From Berberis thunbergii (lineage: Eukaryota > Streptophyta > Magnoliopsida > Ranunculales > Berberidaceae), in the NCBI GenBank assembly GCA_003290165.1, contig QNQO01008330.1, forward strand, positions 124,001-188,000: 64,000 nt of DNA. Direction: 5' to 3'. Shown one piece after another: positions 22,055-32,470 of this stretch. A program made the position numbers and the translations under genes. The notes below the pieces were generated by a model that saw only the letters and a list, made by a program, of their open reading frames with translations, was not told where the DNA came from and ran no database searches. How positions within the stretch are numbered: the stretch's first letter is position 1; each line of letters opens with the position of its first letter.

Positions 22055-22953
22055 ATTTGGTTAGCCTAGGTTGTGGTAGAGTGTAGGTGATCCTCAGAAT
22101 GTGGATATGGGTGAGGAAGAGTGTAAATTTTAAATATAAAGTGACAAGGGTGAACCTTGAACCTTTAGTATTGTTTCATTTTCTTCGAGAATCTCGTGAT
22201 GAGATTCCTTTGACTTAAGTGTGTGGGAGTAATCATATCTGGTTATATTGTCAATATTGTTGGACATTATTCCGTTTAGATTTCCTTTTAGCGGTTTGTT
22301 ATGAGCCTTTAGTTAGCCATTTAAGCAAATCTTGAGACGATATTCCTTTTGAATTGTATATATTGTAGCACCCTGTATTTTTTCTATACTTATTCAATCT
22401 TTATAATATATATTTTGTGTGATTGTTTTCATGGAGTTAAGGGCATATACATGGACTGCTTATTTGTCCATGGGATGTGTGGTTTGTTTCTTTTGGAGGG
22501 TTAGCAGAAAATCTATTATTGAACGGTTTATTATTTGGACTCTAGTGTTGTTTCATTCGATAAGTTGTTAACTTATTGTAAAATTAATTACCCAGTTATC
22601 ACCTCTACCAAATCTCAGGATGAAATTCTTTTGAGGTGTATATATTGTAATACGCGTATTTTTTCACAGTCTTAATAAATATTTTTGTACATAAAGTGTT
22701 CCAATTCATTATTGTTGTATTTTTATCAAAATATTATGGATATACGCAGGTAACAGGCTCGTATCGATGCATGTTTGGTATATGGCCATATATGATGTGG
22801 AATTTTTCTACAAGTATAAGATTTGAATAATTTCTCATCTGAACATGTATTTTAAAATCTCGTTTCATTTGCAAAGTTGTATTTGTTTTAAAAATTCACA
22901 TGACTCTCTTATCTTTCGAATCTCGAGACCAGATTCTTTTGAGGTGTGTATAT
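22055..22953 (+). other. Interior of copy 1: repeated retroelement 3'-end motifs
   Basis: No ORF. The phrase AATCTCG.GA.GAGATTC.TTTGA..TGTATATATTGTA occurs in decayed form ending near 22220, 22370, 22655 and 22957. This is the standard end of plant gypsy pol plus PPT plus LTR start (NLRDEILL... then TGTAATACCC). The interior is therefore mostly a pile of 3'-end remnants, as if it grew by repeated template jumps near the PPT. The last one leads into the actual 3' LTR. Confidence 0.6.
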
Positions 22954-25770
22954 TGTAATACCCGCCTAATTACACAAATATAAATACTATTTACTTATTA
23001 ATTTGTAATGTTTTATAATTTTATAATGTGTAAAACCTTGTTTTATTTGTAGTGCATAAAGAAAGTAGGAAGTGTAAGTGTGTTTGGCAAATTATTAGTA
23101 AAACCCAATGGCTTGGGACATTGTTTAATTAGAATGTGATTTTGGGATTTATTTGGTTATAATATTTTTTTTTGGGTGACTCATTTTTAGACTTTTCGAC
23201 TTGGGCTATTGTTTCATTAGGTTTACTAGGGAGTAGGATTTTGCTAAATAAATAGAAAAAAAAATGTGGTGCAAATATATATTTACTTAAACCCTAATTG
23301 TGATGGGTTTATGCCCCATCTCTTAAAGTTATTCCCCGCAACCAAAATCATTCAACCAATTCATTATAGTAATGCCTACAAGCCAACCAAACCCCATTTC
23401 TCCCTTTATTATTTTAATGCCAATAGAGAATCTCTTCACAACTCATCTTTATATTTAAAGAAAACCAATTGAGAAACTGACAAAGAGAGAAAGGAAGAAA
23501 TAAGGACAAAGAATTAACCAGGATGTGCCCAAGCGCACGGTTTTGCATGTGCGTGCACATATTCAAGTTTAAATTTTTTTCTGTTTGAATGATTTCAATT
23601 TTGCGTGGTTTGCAAGTTTGAGATCTTATTTTTGTAGAATAACTAGTTGGAGGGTTTCTTCGTACGTGCAATTGGTGAGTTTTCTTGTGTATAGTTTTTA
23701 ATTTCCCACTTTGATCTTGTTTGTGGACTATTTGTTTCCTTTGATGGTATGCATTTATGAATATTTGATGATCAATCACTTCTCATAGATTTTATTTCAT
23801 GTTTTCTAATTACATCTTAAGTTCATAGTCATAGTAGGGGATGCTGCAGCATAAATTTTATGCCGATTTTTATTATTTTATGTTCACGTCTTTGTCACCG
23901 AACTTTACTAATCCTTATCAGGATTAAATCTTCTTTGTTTTTATTGATATGTGGGTTCGTACTCAAGTGATGACAATAAAATATAACTTAGACTTGATAA
24001 GACATAAATAAATAAATTGATGATACCAAAAAGTGATTATCATTCAGTACATATGATTGTGTTTTGTTAGTACATATGATTGTGTTTTGTTTGCTTCATA
24101 AGATAAATTGGGGGTTATGAGAAAATTGTTCACACCCTACTACATGCCTACATCACTCAACCAAATTTTCAGAATTTAATTGTTTGAAATAATCATATGA
24201 TTCATAACAATTAAGGTACATTAAATTCTCTAGAGGTTTTTTTATTTCTTTGTTTATGTGATGAAATGATGGAATATGAAAGAAATAGTCTTAAACCTTG
24301 GGATCCTCTTTATCTTGCTATTCAGTGATGACATGAGTTCATACAACACTTGTTTTTTATTGACATTGTGGGTTTAAATTGGTGGACCAGTAAACCATGT
24401 AGGAATAGTGACAACAATAAACCTTTTAGACTTTATCTTTTGAGAAAGAACCGAAGAAAAGTTATTGACCTGTCAACAATCAATCTTTTTAGGCTCCCTA
24501 GTAATGACAACTGGTTTCCATCACTCACATGTCGTAATTTGTGTCACATTTCCTTCAACAACTGTCATAGACTCTAATGAATTCTCATTTTAGCCATTAT
24601 TTCCCCACTGTGGTTTACCTTGTTAGGAGTAAGTATTTTTCATTCTTTATATTACTTTTTATTTTAAGTCTTTATTTGCGAATAAAAATCACATTTAAGC
24701 ATGTTTGAGGAATAATAATATTGTGTTTAGTATATGACTCTTGCTAAATTTTTATACATGTGGAGTTGACAAGTGTTTGAAACTAAACCCTTGAAGTAAA
24801 TTATTCTGTGTTTTGGAATTTGGTGAATATGTTATGTGAAAATATTATGAACATGGTAATAAATGCATTTTTCTGAAATTAGATGTCTACATGATAAATT
24901 ACGATAATAGTTACGAATGTTTATTTTGTTGTATGTTCACCTTTAAAGGATGAAGTTGTCAAGTACATTGAAATTAATTTTCGAGGATTCATCTCTTGAA
25001 AAGATGAATTTGAGTATGTGTATTGTTATGCAATTTGGTATGTGCATTGCACGACTTGTATTTGATTGGTATGCAAATTCACTTATGTTTTAATAGTGAT
25101 CCTTGAAATGTTAAGGGTCAAAGAATATACATTATGTGTTAGGGTGAATATGAGCATGTGATTGTAATGCACTTGACCTGCTAAGCTACATTTGAGTTTT
25201 TGTTGATTTTTGTGTTCTTTTCCACAACTCCGAAAAAATAATGAAAAATGTGTTATGTGTTTTTGTATTAGACATGCTTGTATACGTGGTATTTAATTTT
25301 GGTATGTAAACTTACTTGCATATCAGGTACGTCCTTCCATGTGAGTTCAGTAGTACGTATAATATTTAGAAAATATTTGTCATGGGTCGAACTTCGGGTG
25401 AGATGACATGTTCCTCAATGTGGCACCCCACTTGGAACATATACGCTCTGAGTGGTTTCGAATGTAAGGGAGACACACTTTGGCGATGTGTATTCAGCAT
25501 ATGAGGATAGTGCGATTATGAAAAAGAAGAGAAATTTGTGTGGATGTGCATGATTGCCTTAAAGGAAAAAACTAAATGCTCATTTGACCATTGAATGTGA
25601 ACTACATGTCTTTCTAAAGGTAGAAAATGTGTTTTGTTGATATTTTAATAATTGTGTATTATGACTACGATTTGTATTGTTGTTTAAAAATAAATTGTAT
25701 TTATGAGGACCGATAAATTAGGAATTTTATTCATTTGTTTCTAACTATTCCGTGCAAGATGGTAAATAAA
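22954..25770 (+). repeat. 3' LTR of copy 1 (cut at its 3' end)
   Basis: Begins TGTAATACCCGCC. It includes an AT-rich unique part (22954-24660) and then the part shared with 19470-20560. A block at 25380-25500 (TCGAACTTCGGGTGAGATGA ... CTGAGTGGTTTCGA) is much better kept and more GC-rich than its surroundings. It ends abruptly at about 25770, where the inverted copy begins. Confidence 0.75.
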
Positions 25771-25774
25771 CCAC

Positions 25775-28700
25775 CAAAGATGTCGCCTGAAAACTCTATA
25801 ACCTAAGAAAAAACTAGATTACTACTTTCTAATAAGAACGTACCCAAGAAACATTAACTTACTTAAGTCAACGTGGTAGCTGGTATGAGAAATCTCTATC
25901 CATATAAATAACATAAGTGACATGCTTTAACATTAAAATTTCATATAAAAAAAATAACACTCAAAGTCTTGTAGTTCCTCAATGAGGCAAACATTTCATA
26001 CTACTAAGTTTTATCATGCTTAAAATATACATTTTTTTTACCAACACTTACAAAGTGAAGGTCGAACATGGTAAGTCTGACCCAAAAAAATTGTTAGTAG
26101 ACTTACCATCCTGCACAGAGCGTTTAGAAATAAATGAATAAAATTTCTAATTTATTGGTTATCATAAATACAATTTATTTTCAAATAAATTTATATCATA
26201 CTCATAATCACCATTATTTAAATGTCAACAAAATACATTTTACCTTAAGGAAGACATGTAGTTCTTATTCTAAGGTCAAATGAGCATTTAGTTTCTTCCA
26301 TTAAGGCAATCATGCACATACATAAAAATTTCGCTTCTTTTCCACAATCGCACTACCCTTCTTGTGCTGAACATACCTCACCCAAGTGTGTCTCCCTTGC
26401 CTTCAAAACCACTCGGAGCGTACATGTTCCAAGTAGGGTGCCACATTGAGGAACATGTTATCTCACCTGAATTTTGATCTATGACAAAAAATTTCTAAAT
26501 ACTAAACGTACTACCGAACTCACATAAAACGACGTACCCAATATGCAAGCAAGTTTGCATGCCAAAATTATATCACACGTATACAAGCAAGTAATGCTAC
26601 AATAATTCCTTTTTTATCACTTTTTTTTCAGAGTTGTGGAAAAGAGCATAAAAAATTCAACTAAAACTCAAAACTCTTTTATGGTGACACTTTGTCAACC
26701 ATAAATAAATCAACCACAATATTAACCCATTCTTTTGGGAAAACTAGCATTTTTCATAAACTAATGATTTTTAATAATACAGCGATCAAGTCCATTCAAT
26801 ATAGGAAATTCACATTCTTTAACAAGTCTATTCGCATAAGAATAATATTCGAGTCATAAGCGAATAACAAATACAAATACACATACGCAATAACCATACA
26901 AATACCCAAATACATCTCCTCAAATTATGAATATTTCCCACATAAATTTCAAATCATCTTAATCAAACTAAACTCAAATCACATTGTAATCAAACTAAGT
27001 CCAGGTTGGGTTTAATTATAAAGGTACAATTATCCAGCCCAACCCAAGCTTTTAAATAATGGGTGAGGGCCAACTCTGTAAATATATTAATTTGTAAACA
27101 AAGTTAGGCCCACCCAAAGCTCATAAAATTTATTGGATAGGAAAAATTGTCAGGCCCGAATGTTTGAAATCCAATAATTTTGGTCATAAATTTATTGGAT
27201 TTATTGTTCCATGTTATTTTGACTAAACCTAGTCCCCAATTACTACATCACATAAATCAGTGAGTCAACTTAGTGTATTTATTATTCAAACTCTAAATGT
27301 TTTGAATGAAACACAAAATGGGTATCAAGGTTTGTGACAATACAGGAGATCAAAATGAAACATCTTTGGCTAAACCAAAGAGACTAAGGTTATATTAATT
27401 ATTTTGGCTTTCATATTTTCTTCAAATGAGGAATTGACATAGTCAATAATTATTCTTCTCTTCTTTCTCTAAAGATAAAGTCTAAAATGTTGATTATTAT
27501 CAATGTTCCTACATGGTTTAGTGGTCCACCAATTTAAATCCACAATGTCAAAAAAAAACAAGTGTTACCCATGTCATCATGAAGAGCAAAATGAAGAGGA
27601 TCCCAAAGTTTAATACTATTTCTTTCCTATTTTGGCCTTGCATTACATAAATAAATAAATATCAAAAACTTCTAGAGAATTTAATGTACCATAATTGTTA
27701 TGAATCACATGATTATTTCAAACAATTAAATAATGAAATATTTGTTAAGTGGCATAGGCACGTAGTAGGGTGTGAAATTTTTTTTTTTTTTATTTTTATA
27801 ACCACCAATTTGTCTTATGAAGCAAACAAAACACAACCATATGTATTGAATGATAATCACCTCGGGATATCATCTATTTATTTGTTCATTTAGCTATTTA
27901 TTTGTCTTATCAAACCTAAGTTACCTTCTATGGTCATCACTTAGGTTCATACCCACGTATCAATAAAAACCAAGAGGATTTAATCCTAATAAGAAGAAGT
28001 AAAGTTCTGTGACGAAGATATAAACATAAAATATTAATAAAATTCATCATACAATTAATATAAGATTCCCTACTAAAACCATAAACTCAAGATGTAATCA
28101 TAGAACATGAAATAAAATCTAAGAGAATTGATTAAAGGGTTTGTTATCAAACATCCATGTCTATATAGATAAAATATATTGTATACCATCAAAGTAAACA
28201 AATAGTCCATAAACAAGCCCAAAGTGGAGAGATTCAAGAGCAATGGTAATTTCCCAAATTGAAAATTTTAGAAAGGAAAAAAAAAATCATTAATAAAAAT
28301 ATCATTTAGAATGAAGAAAACTCACAAATTTTTTATTTTTTTCAACCTTGCGCAAGCCTTTTCCGCGCACGCACGTCCTCCCCTTCTTCATCTTCTTTTA
28401 TTATTATTTTTTTATTGGAGATGACATAATCATCTCTCTTTCTTTCTCTTTTCCCTTCCTCTCTTTCTTCTCTTTATTTTCTCTTCTTCAATTTCTCATT
28501 CCCTACTTCTCTTTTGTCTTCTTCTTCATCATCTTTATTTCTCTATATGTTTTTCTTTTCTTTTCTCTCCCATTTCTCTTCTCTCTTTTTTTTCCTCACT
28601 TTTTCCTCTTTTCTTTCTTAAGCGATGTAAACCATAGCAAGCCCTCTTTCTCTCCCATTAAGTCACGTTTTTTGCCACCACCAACACAAAACCAAACAAT

Positions 28701-29830
28701 TTAGTAAAGAAAACCATAAATATTAGGGTTTTATAAAGTATATATGCACCCCCTTTATTTAATCTACTCAATGTTAAACCTAATGCAACCATAGACAAAA
28801 CAAAAATCTGCACATGAGTTCAAGCCCAAGCCCAATAAAAAGAATAAAACAAGTTTATAAACTAACCCCACATTTTTATTCTATTTAACAACTACAAACA
28901 AATCAATTTTTTAAATTATATAAAATTTTAGTATATATCACAAATTAATAAATAAGTAATATTTACATTTATTTAATTAGGTGGGTATTACAATATACAC
29001 GACTCAAAAGAATCTCGTCTTCGAAAGGTAAGAGAGTCATGAATTTTTGAAAGAAAATAAAAATTATACGACTTGGCAAACGAAATTAGGTTTTAAAAAT
29101 ACATTTTCAGATGATAAATTATTCGAAACTTATACTCATAGAAAATTTTCACATCATATAAAACAACATAACAAACATACATAGACACGAGGTTGCTATA
29201 TGTGAATATCCATATTATTTTAACAAGAAACTAAAAGTAATAAGTTGGAACACTTTATGTACAAAAATATATATCATGATCGTTAAAAAGTACATGTGTT
29301 ATAATATATACACCTCAAAAGAATCTCGTCCCGAGATTCAGTAGAGAGTTGTAAGTATGTAATTAATTCTACAATAAACAAACAAACCACACATCATATT
29401 GACAAACAAGTAGCTCATGTACGTATACATAATTTCATGAAGACAAACACACGAAGATATATTATAAAATTCAATAAGTATTAAAAATTACGGGGTGCTA
29501 CAATATATACAATTCAAAAGGAATCCCAACTCGATATTCGATGAAAGGGCTAACTAAACACTCATGATAACAAATCGCTAAAAGGAGAACTATACGGAAT
29601 AATGTCCTACAATATTGACATTAAAACCATATATCATTACTCCCGCACGCGCTAGTCAAAGGAATCTCATCGTGAGATTCTCGAAGAAAATGAATTAATA
29701 CTAAAGGTTCAAGGTTCACCCTTGTCACTTTATCTTTACCCATTTTCACACTTACTCACCCATATCCACATTCTGAGGATCACGTAGACTCTAGCCCAGC
29801 CTAGGCTAACCAAATGCTCTGATACCAAAC
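25775..29830 (-). mobile_element. Giant-LTR element, copy 2, inverted and tail to tail with copy 1
   Basis: Reverse complement of copy 1: the PBS is at 29816-29827 (GCTCTGATACCA on plus), the interior 28993-29815, and the 3' LTR starts at 28992 (GGGTATTACA on plus) and runs left to about 25775. Matching landmarks include 27530-27780 against 24130-24410, 26370-26560 against 20080-20290, and 25820-25890 against 20740-20810. Together copies 1 and 2 make an imperfect inverted repeat of about 3.7-4 kb per arm. The interior again shows AATCTCGTC..GA-type 3'-end motifs (29010, 29320, 29510, 29665). A pyrimidine-rich tract lies at 28430-28620. No ORF of note. Confidence 0.75.
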
Positions 29831-29918
29831 TGTCACGCCCCAATTTTTGAGAAAGCAGACAATCCTAATCCTACGTGGATATAAGGATTTCCGTTTTCTT
29901 GAAAATTGGGGCGTGACA
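29831..29918. repeat. Perfect 17-bp inverted repeat at an LTR terminus (strand-switch point)
   Basis: TGTCACGCCCCAATTTT at 29831-29847 and its exact inverted copy AAAATTGGGGCGTGACA at 29902-29918, 54 bp apart. The LTR family ends in this imperfect hairpin (see 34485-34557). To the left the LTR family is in minus orientation, to the right in plus, so orientation flips inside this hairpin. Confidence 0.9.
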
Positions 29919-30735
29919 TACGCTCTGAGTGGTTTCGAAGGCAAGGGAGGCACACTTTGGTAAGGTGTGTTCGGCACATGAGGAGAAAGCAATTGTGGAA
30001 AAGAAGAGAATTTTTTGCGTATGTGAATAACTGCCTTAAGGGAAGAAACTAAATACTCATTTGACCATTGAATGAGAATTACATGTCTTTCTAAAAATAT
30101 AAATGTGTTTTGTTGATATTTTAATAATAATGTATTATGACTACGATTTGTATTGTTGTTTAAAAATAAATTGTATTTATGAAGACCGATAAATTAAGAA
30201 TTGTATTCATTTGTTTCTAATTGTTCTGTGCAGGATGGTAGGTCTACTAACCTTTTTGCATGTCTGACTTACCATGTTGTGAGTGTTGGATAAGTAAATG
30301 TTTAATTGAAATGGTAAACTTATTAGTATGACATGTTTGCCTCATGGAGGAACTATCAGTCTGTGATGTGTTATTTATTTTGTGTGAACTTTCATGTTAA
30401 AGTGTCTAACTTTATTTATTTATAAGAGATGAAGATTTCTCATACCAGCTATCTCGCTGACCCAAATAAGTTTATGCTTCTTGGGTACGTTCTTATTGGA
30501 ACGTAACCATTTCACCTTTATTAGGTTATAGAGTTTTGGGGCGGCATTTTTGGCAATTTATTTTATGGAGCGAACATCTCTAAAGAGTTACCTGGTTAGA
30601 ATTTTTGACTATGTTAATTTTATTTAATGTTTATGTTGTTAAAGTTTACGTCCCGAATTTTGGAGAAGCGGATAATCCTAATCCTACGTGGATATAAAGA
30701 TTTCGTTTTCTTGAAAATCATGGCGTGGTAGGTTC
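29919..30735 (+). repeat. Giant-LTR family, plus-strand 3' LTR fragment
   Basis: Starts abruptly with TACGCTCTGAGTGGTTTCGA, equivalent to 20238, and follows the LTR through TCTCATACCAGCTATCTCGC (30445) and TTCTTGGGTACG (30478) to the terminus CATGGCGTGG (about 30730). The left part of the LTR is missing. No PBS follows. Confidence 0.8.
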
Positions 30736-31098
30736 TACAAAAATTATAATTTTTTTGTCAAAACTACAATACCCATGTTTCCCAAATGTAGAGAAAAACT
30801 GTTTTTTAGGGAGAATTTTAAATTCCTTGCTTGTCTTCCATTGAAGGAAGTGTGAAGAAATGAGTTGTAGAGGAGTTGGGAGGTTGCCATGGAGCTGATG
30901 GGTCTCAATGATGGAGTTTGACTATGCTCTACAAAGAGTGAGTACAACATGGTATTTTATTTTAGATTTGACGGAGTGAGGAGGTTGCTCAAACATTTCA
31001 CGTTGGAATAAAATATTTGGGAGAGAGAGATAAGGAAGGAGACATTAATTAACTAATTAAATTTATCATCATGTATCTTTCTATCCATGAATCAACAG
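30736..31098. other. Short unassigned stretch
   Basis: Between the LTR fragment and the KNOX-like piece. No ORF with a recognisable domain. The end (TATCCATGAATCAACAG) looks like an intron end with an acceptor at 31098, so the stretch may be intron sequence of the KNOX parent gene. Confidence 0.35.
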
Positions 31099-31218
31099 GA
31101 CACATTGTGAAATGTTGCCCAAATACAAATCAGATCTTGCAAGGCCTTTAGATGAAGCAACTACCTTCTTGAACAAGATGGAGATGCAACTCTCCCATCT
31201 CATCTGCTACAAAGGAAA
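31099..31218 (+). pseudogene. KNOX2-domain exon fragment (KNAT2/6-like homeobox gene)
   Basis: The frame from 31100 reads THCEMLPKYKSDLARPLDEA followed by TTFLNKMEMQLSHL. This is the KNOX2 core of class I KNOTTED-like homeobox proteins of the KNAT2/KNAT6 type (YC.IL.KYKSDLARPFDEAT.FLNKIE.QL.NLC). A plausible splice acceptor (AATCAACAG) is directly upstream. The match ends at about 31205 and is cut by the solo LTR inserted at 31224. No ELK or homeodomain is present here. A stray fragment, not a gene; how it got here is unknown. Confidence 0.7.
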
Positions 31219-31529
31219 GGGATTGTAATACCCGCCTAATTAAACAAATATAAAAAAAATATTTCTTTTGTAAACCCCAATGTTGATGAGTTGTTAGTCA
31301 ATTGTATTTGGGCTTGGTTTTGGGCCTTTATAAAACTAATAAGTAGGGTTTTATTTTGTGAAGGAGGGTGGGTGCATTCAAAAAGTTCAGTGGGGGCGAA
31401 TAGCCACTCACCTTATAAAGAGAATAACCCTATTCTTTTTTTTCTCTCCTTCTTTTTTCCTTTTCCCTTCTTCACGGTTTTTCTCGATGGTGGCAGACAG
31501 TGTTGGAGGTTTATGAAAAGAGAATGATC

Positions 31530-31690
31530 ACGGTGTAAGATGGTTCCTAAAACCCCATCTCTCCTTATGGCACTAGCACTCGGAGAAGTATTTACAATCT
31601 CTTGAACGCTTTCCTGCAAGGTGTCGAAGTGGAGTTTTGTCATGATGTGCAGATTGGTGAGGAAAGCCCCAAATTTGGATGCCACACTTA
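31530..31690 (-). pseudogene. Possible second captured fragment in the solo LTR (unknown)
   Basis: The minus strand reads VASKFGAFLTNLHIMTKLHF, then DTLQESVQEIVNTSPSASAI and RRDGVLGTI, which looks like ordinary folded-protein sequence rather than retroelement or noise. I do not recognise it. It lies directly left of the N-acetylglucosamine kinase piece but on the opposite strand, so it would be an independent acquisition. Confidence 0.35.
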
Positions 31691-32092
31691 TGTTCTGCGA
31701 ACAACTAGTTGTAGAAGTTAAGTATGCATTATGTAATGTTTAGCTCAATCTGTAAAACAGTGATCCATTTTTCTGGATGGCATTGATTGAGTTCAAGATC
31801 CTGTGGTGATCATGATTAGCAAGGTTATGGAAATACAGTGCGAAAATCCCGATTTTATTCCCATCTTTCCTTTGGATCTATTCCCTTGTAATGGTCTTAT
31901 CCAGGATCTGACTCCAATCTTTATCTCTCCATTTCGTATTTAGAGGAAATCATTGCAAGGAGGTGAAGACGATGATGGTGGTGTGGGTATGAACAAATGC
32001 ATAAATGGATGGATCGATTTGTGGCGATGAGGAGCAAATGAAGACGAAGTTGGATGCGAATTATGATCGAGGCTAGCGATTCTACAAGGAGG

Positions 32093-32470
32093 TGGACTTA
32101 TGCAGATCCATCTTGGGCTCGCATTGCAGGTCTTGTTCCAGTTGTAGTTTCTTGTTCAGAAGCAGGTAATCCTGTTGCAAACAAAATCTTACTTGTTTCG
32201 GTCAGAGAGTTGGCTGACAGCTTTGAAGTAGTTGTTCAGAGACTTGGTTTATCCGGTGAAGATGGAAATAATTCTTTCCCACTAGTTATGGTTGGTCGTG
32301 TTCTTGAAGCTAATCAGAGATGGGTAATCGGGAAGGAAGTCATAAGTTATGTTTCCAAAGATTATCCCGGGGTTCATCCAATTAGACCAAAGGTGGAACT
32401 TGCAGTAGGGGCAACTTTGCTGGCCTGGAATTTCTTCATGAGAGATATGGAAAACAATCTTGATAGCTGA
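32093..32470 (+). pseudogene. Captured 3' part of N-acetyl-D-glucosamine kinase (BadF/BadG ATPase family)
   Basis: The frame reads WTYADPSWARIAGLVPVVVS, then CSEAGNPVANKILLVSVREL, ADSFEVVVQRLGLSGEDGNN, SFPLVMVGRVLEANQRWVIG, KEVISYVSKDYPGVHPIRPK, VELAVGATLLAWN and a stop at 32468. This is the C-terminal half of the plant GlcNAc kinase-like proteins (sugar kinase/actin-like ATPase fold): FPLVMVGGVLEAN carries the phosphate-binding loop, with the second Gly changed to Arg here, and PKVEPAVGAALLA is the last conserved motif, here VELAVGATLLA. The frame is unbroken over 125 codons, with natural-looking 3' UTR after it and no intron, so the source may have been an mRNA. The N-terminal ATP and sugar sites are absent. 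Confidence 0.8.

Larger units (their letters stand above)
19470..25770 (+). mobile_element. Non-autonomous LTR element with giant LTRs, copy 1
   Basis: 5' LTR remnant 19470-22039 (interrupted by a hAT element at 20818-21805), ending GGAGCTGACA; primer binding site at 22043; interior 22040-22953; 3' LTR from 22954 (TGTAATACCCGCCTAATT) to about 25770, where it is cut. Adding the parts gives an LTR of about 3.3 kb around an interior of only about 0.9 kb with no gag or pol, so it is a LARD-like passenger element. The two LTRs match from the AGTCTTTATTTGC phrase (19484/24667) to the GCAAGATGGTAA phrase (20543/25757). Its left part is cut by the Tat-like LTR at 19469. Confidence 0.75.

Noticed and set aside
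28348..28704. 118-codon plus-strand frame rich in Phe/Ser/Leu
   Set aside because: It is a translation of a pyrimidine tract inside the inverted LTR, with no counterpart frame kept in the other copies.
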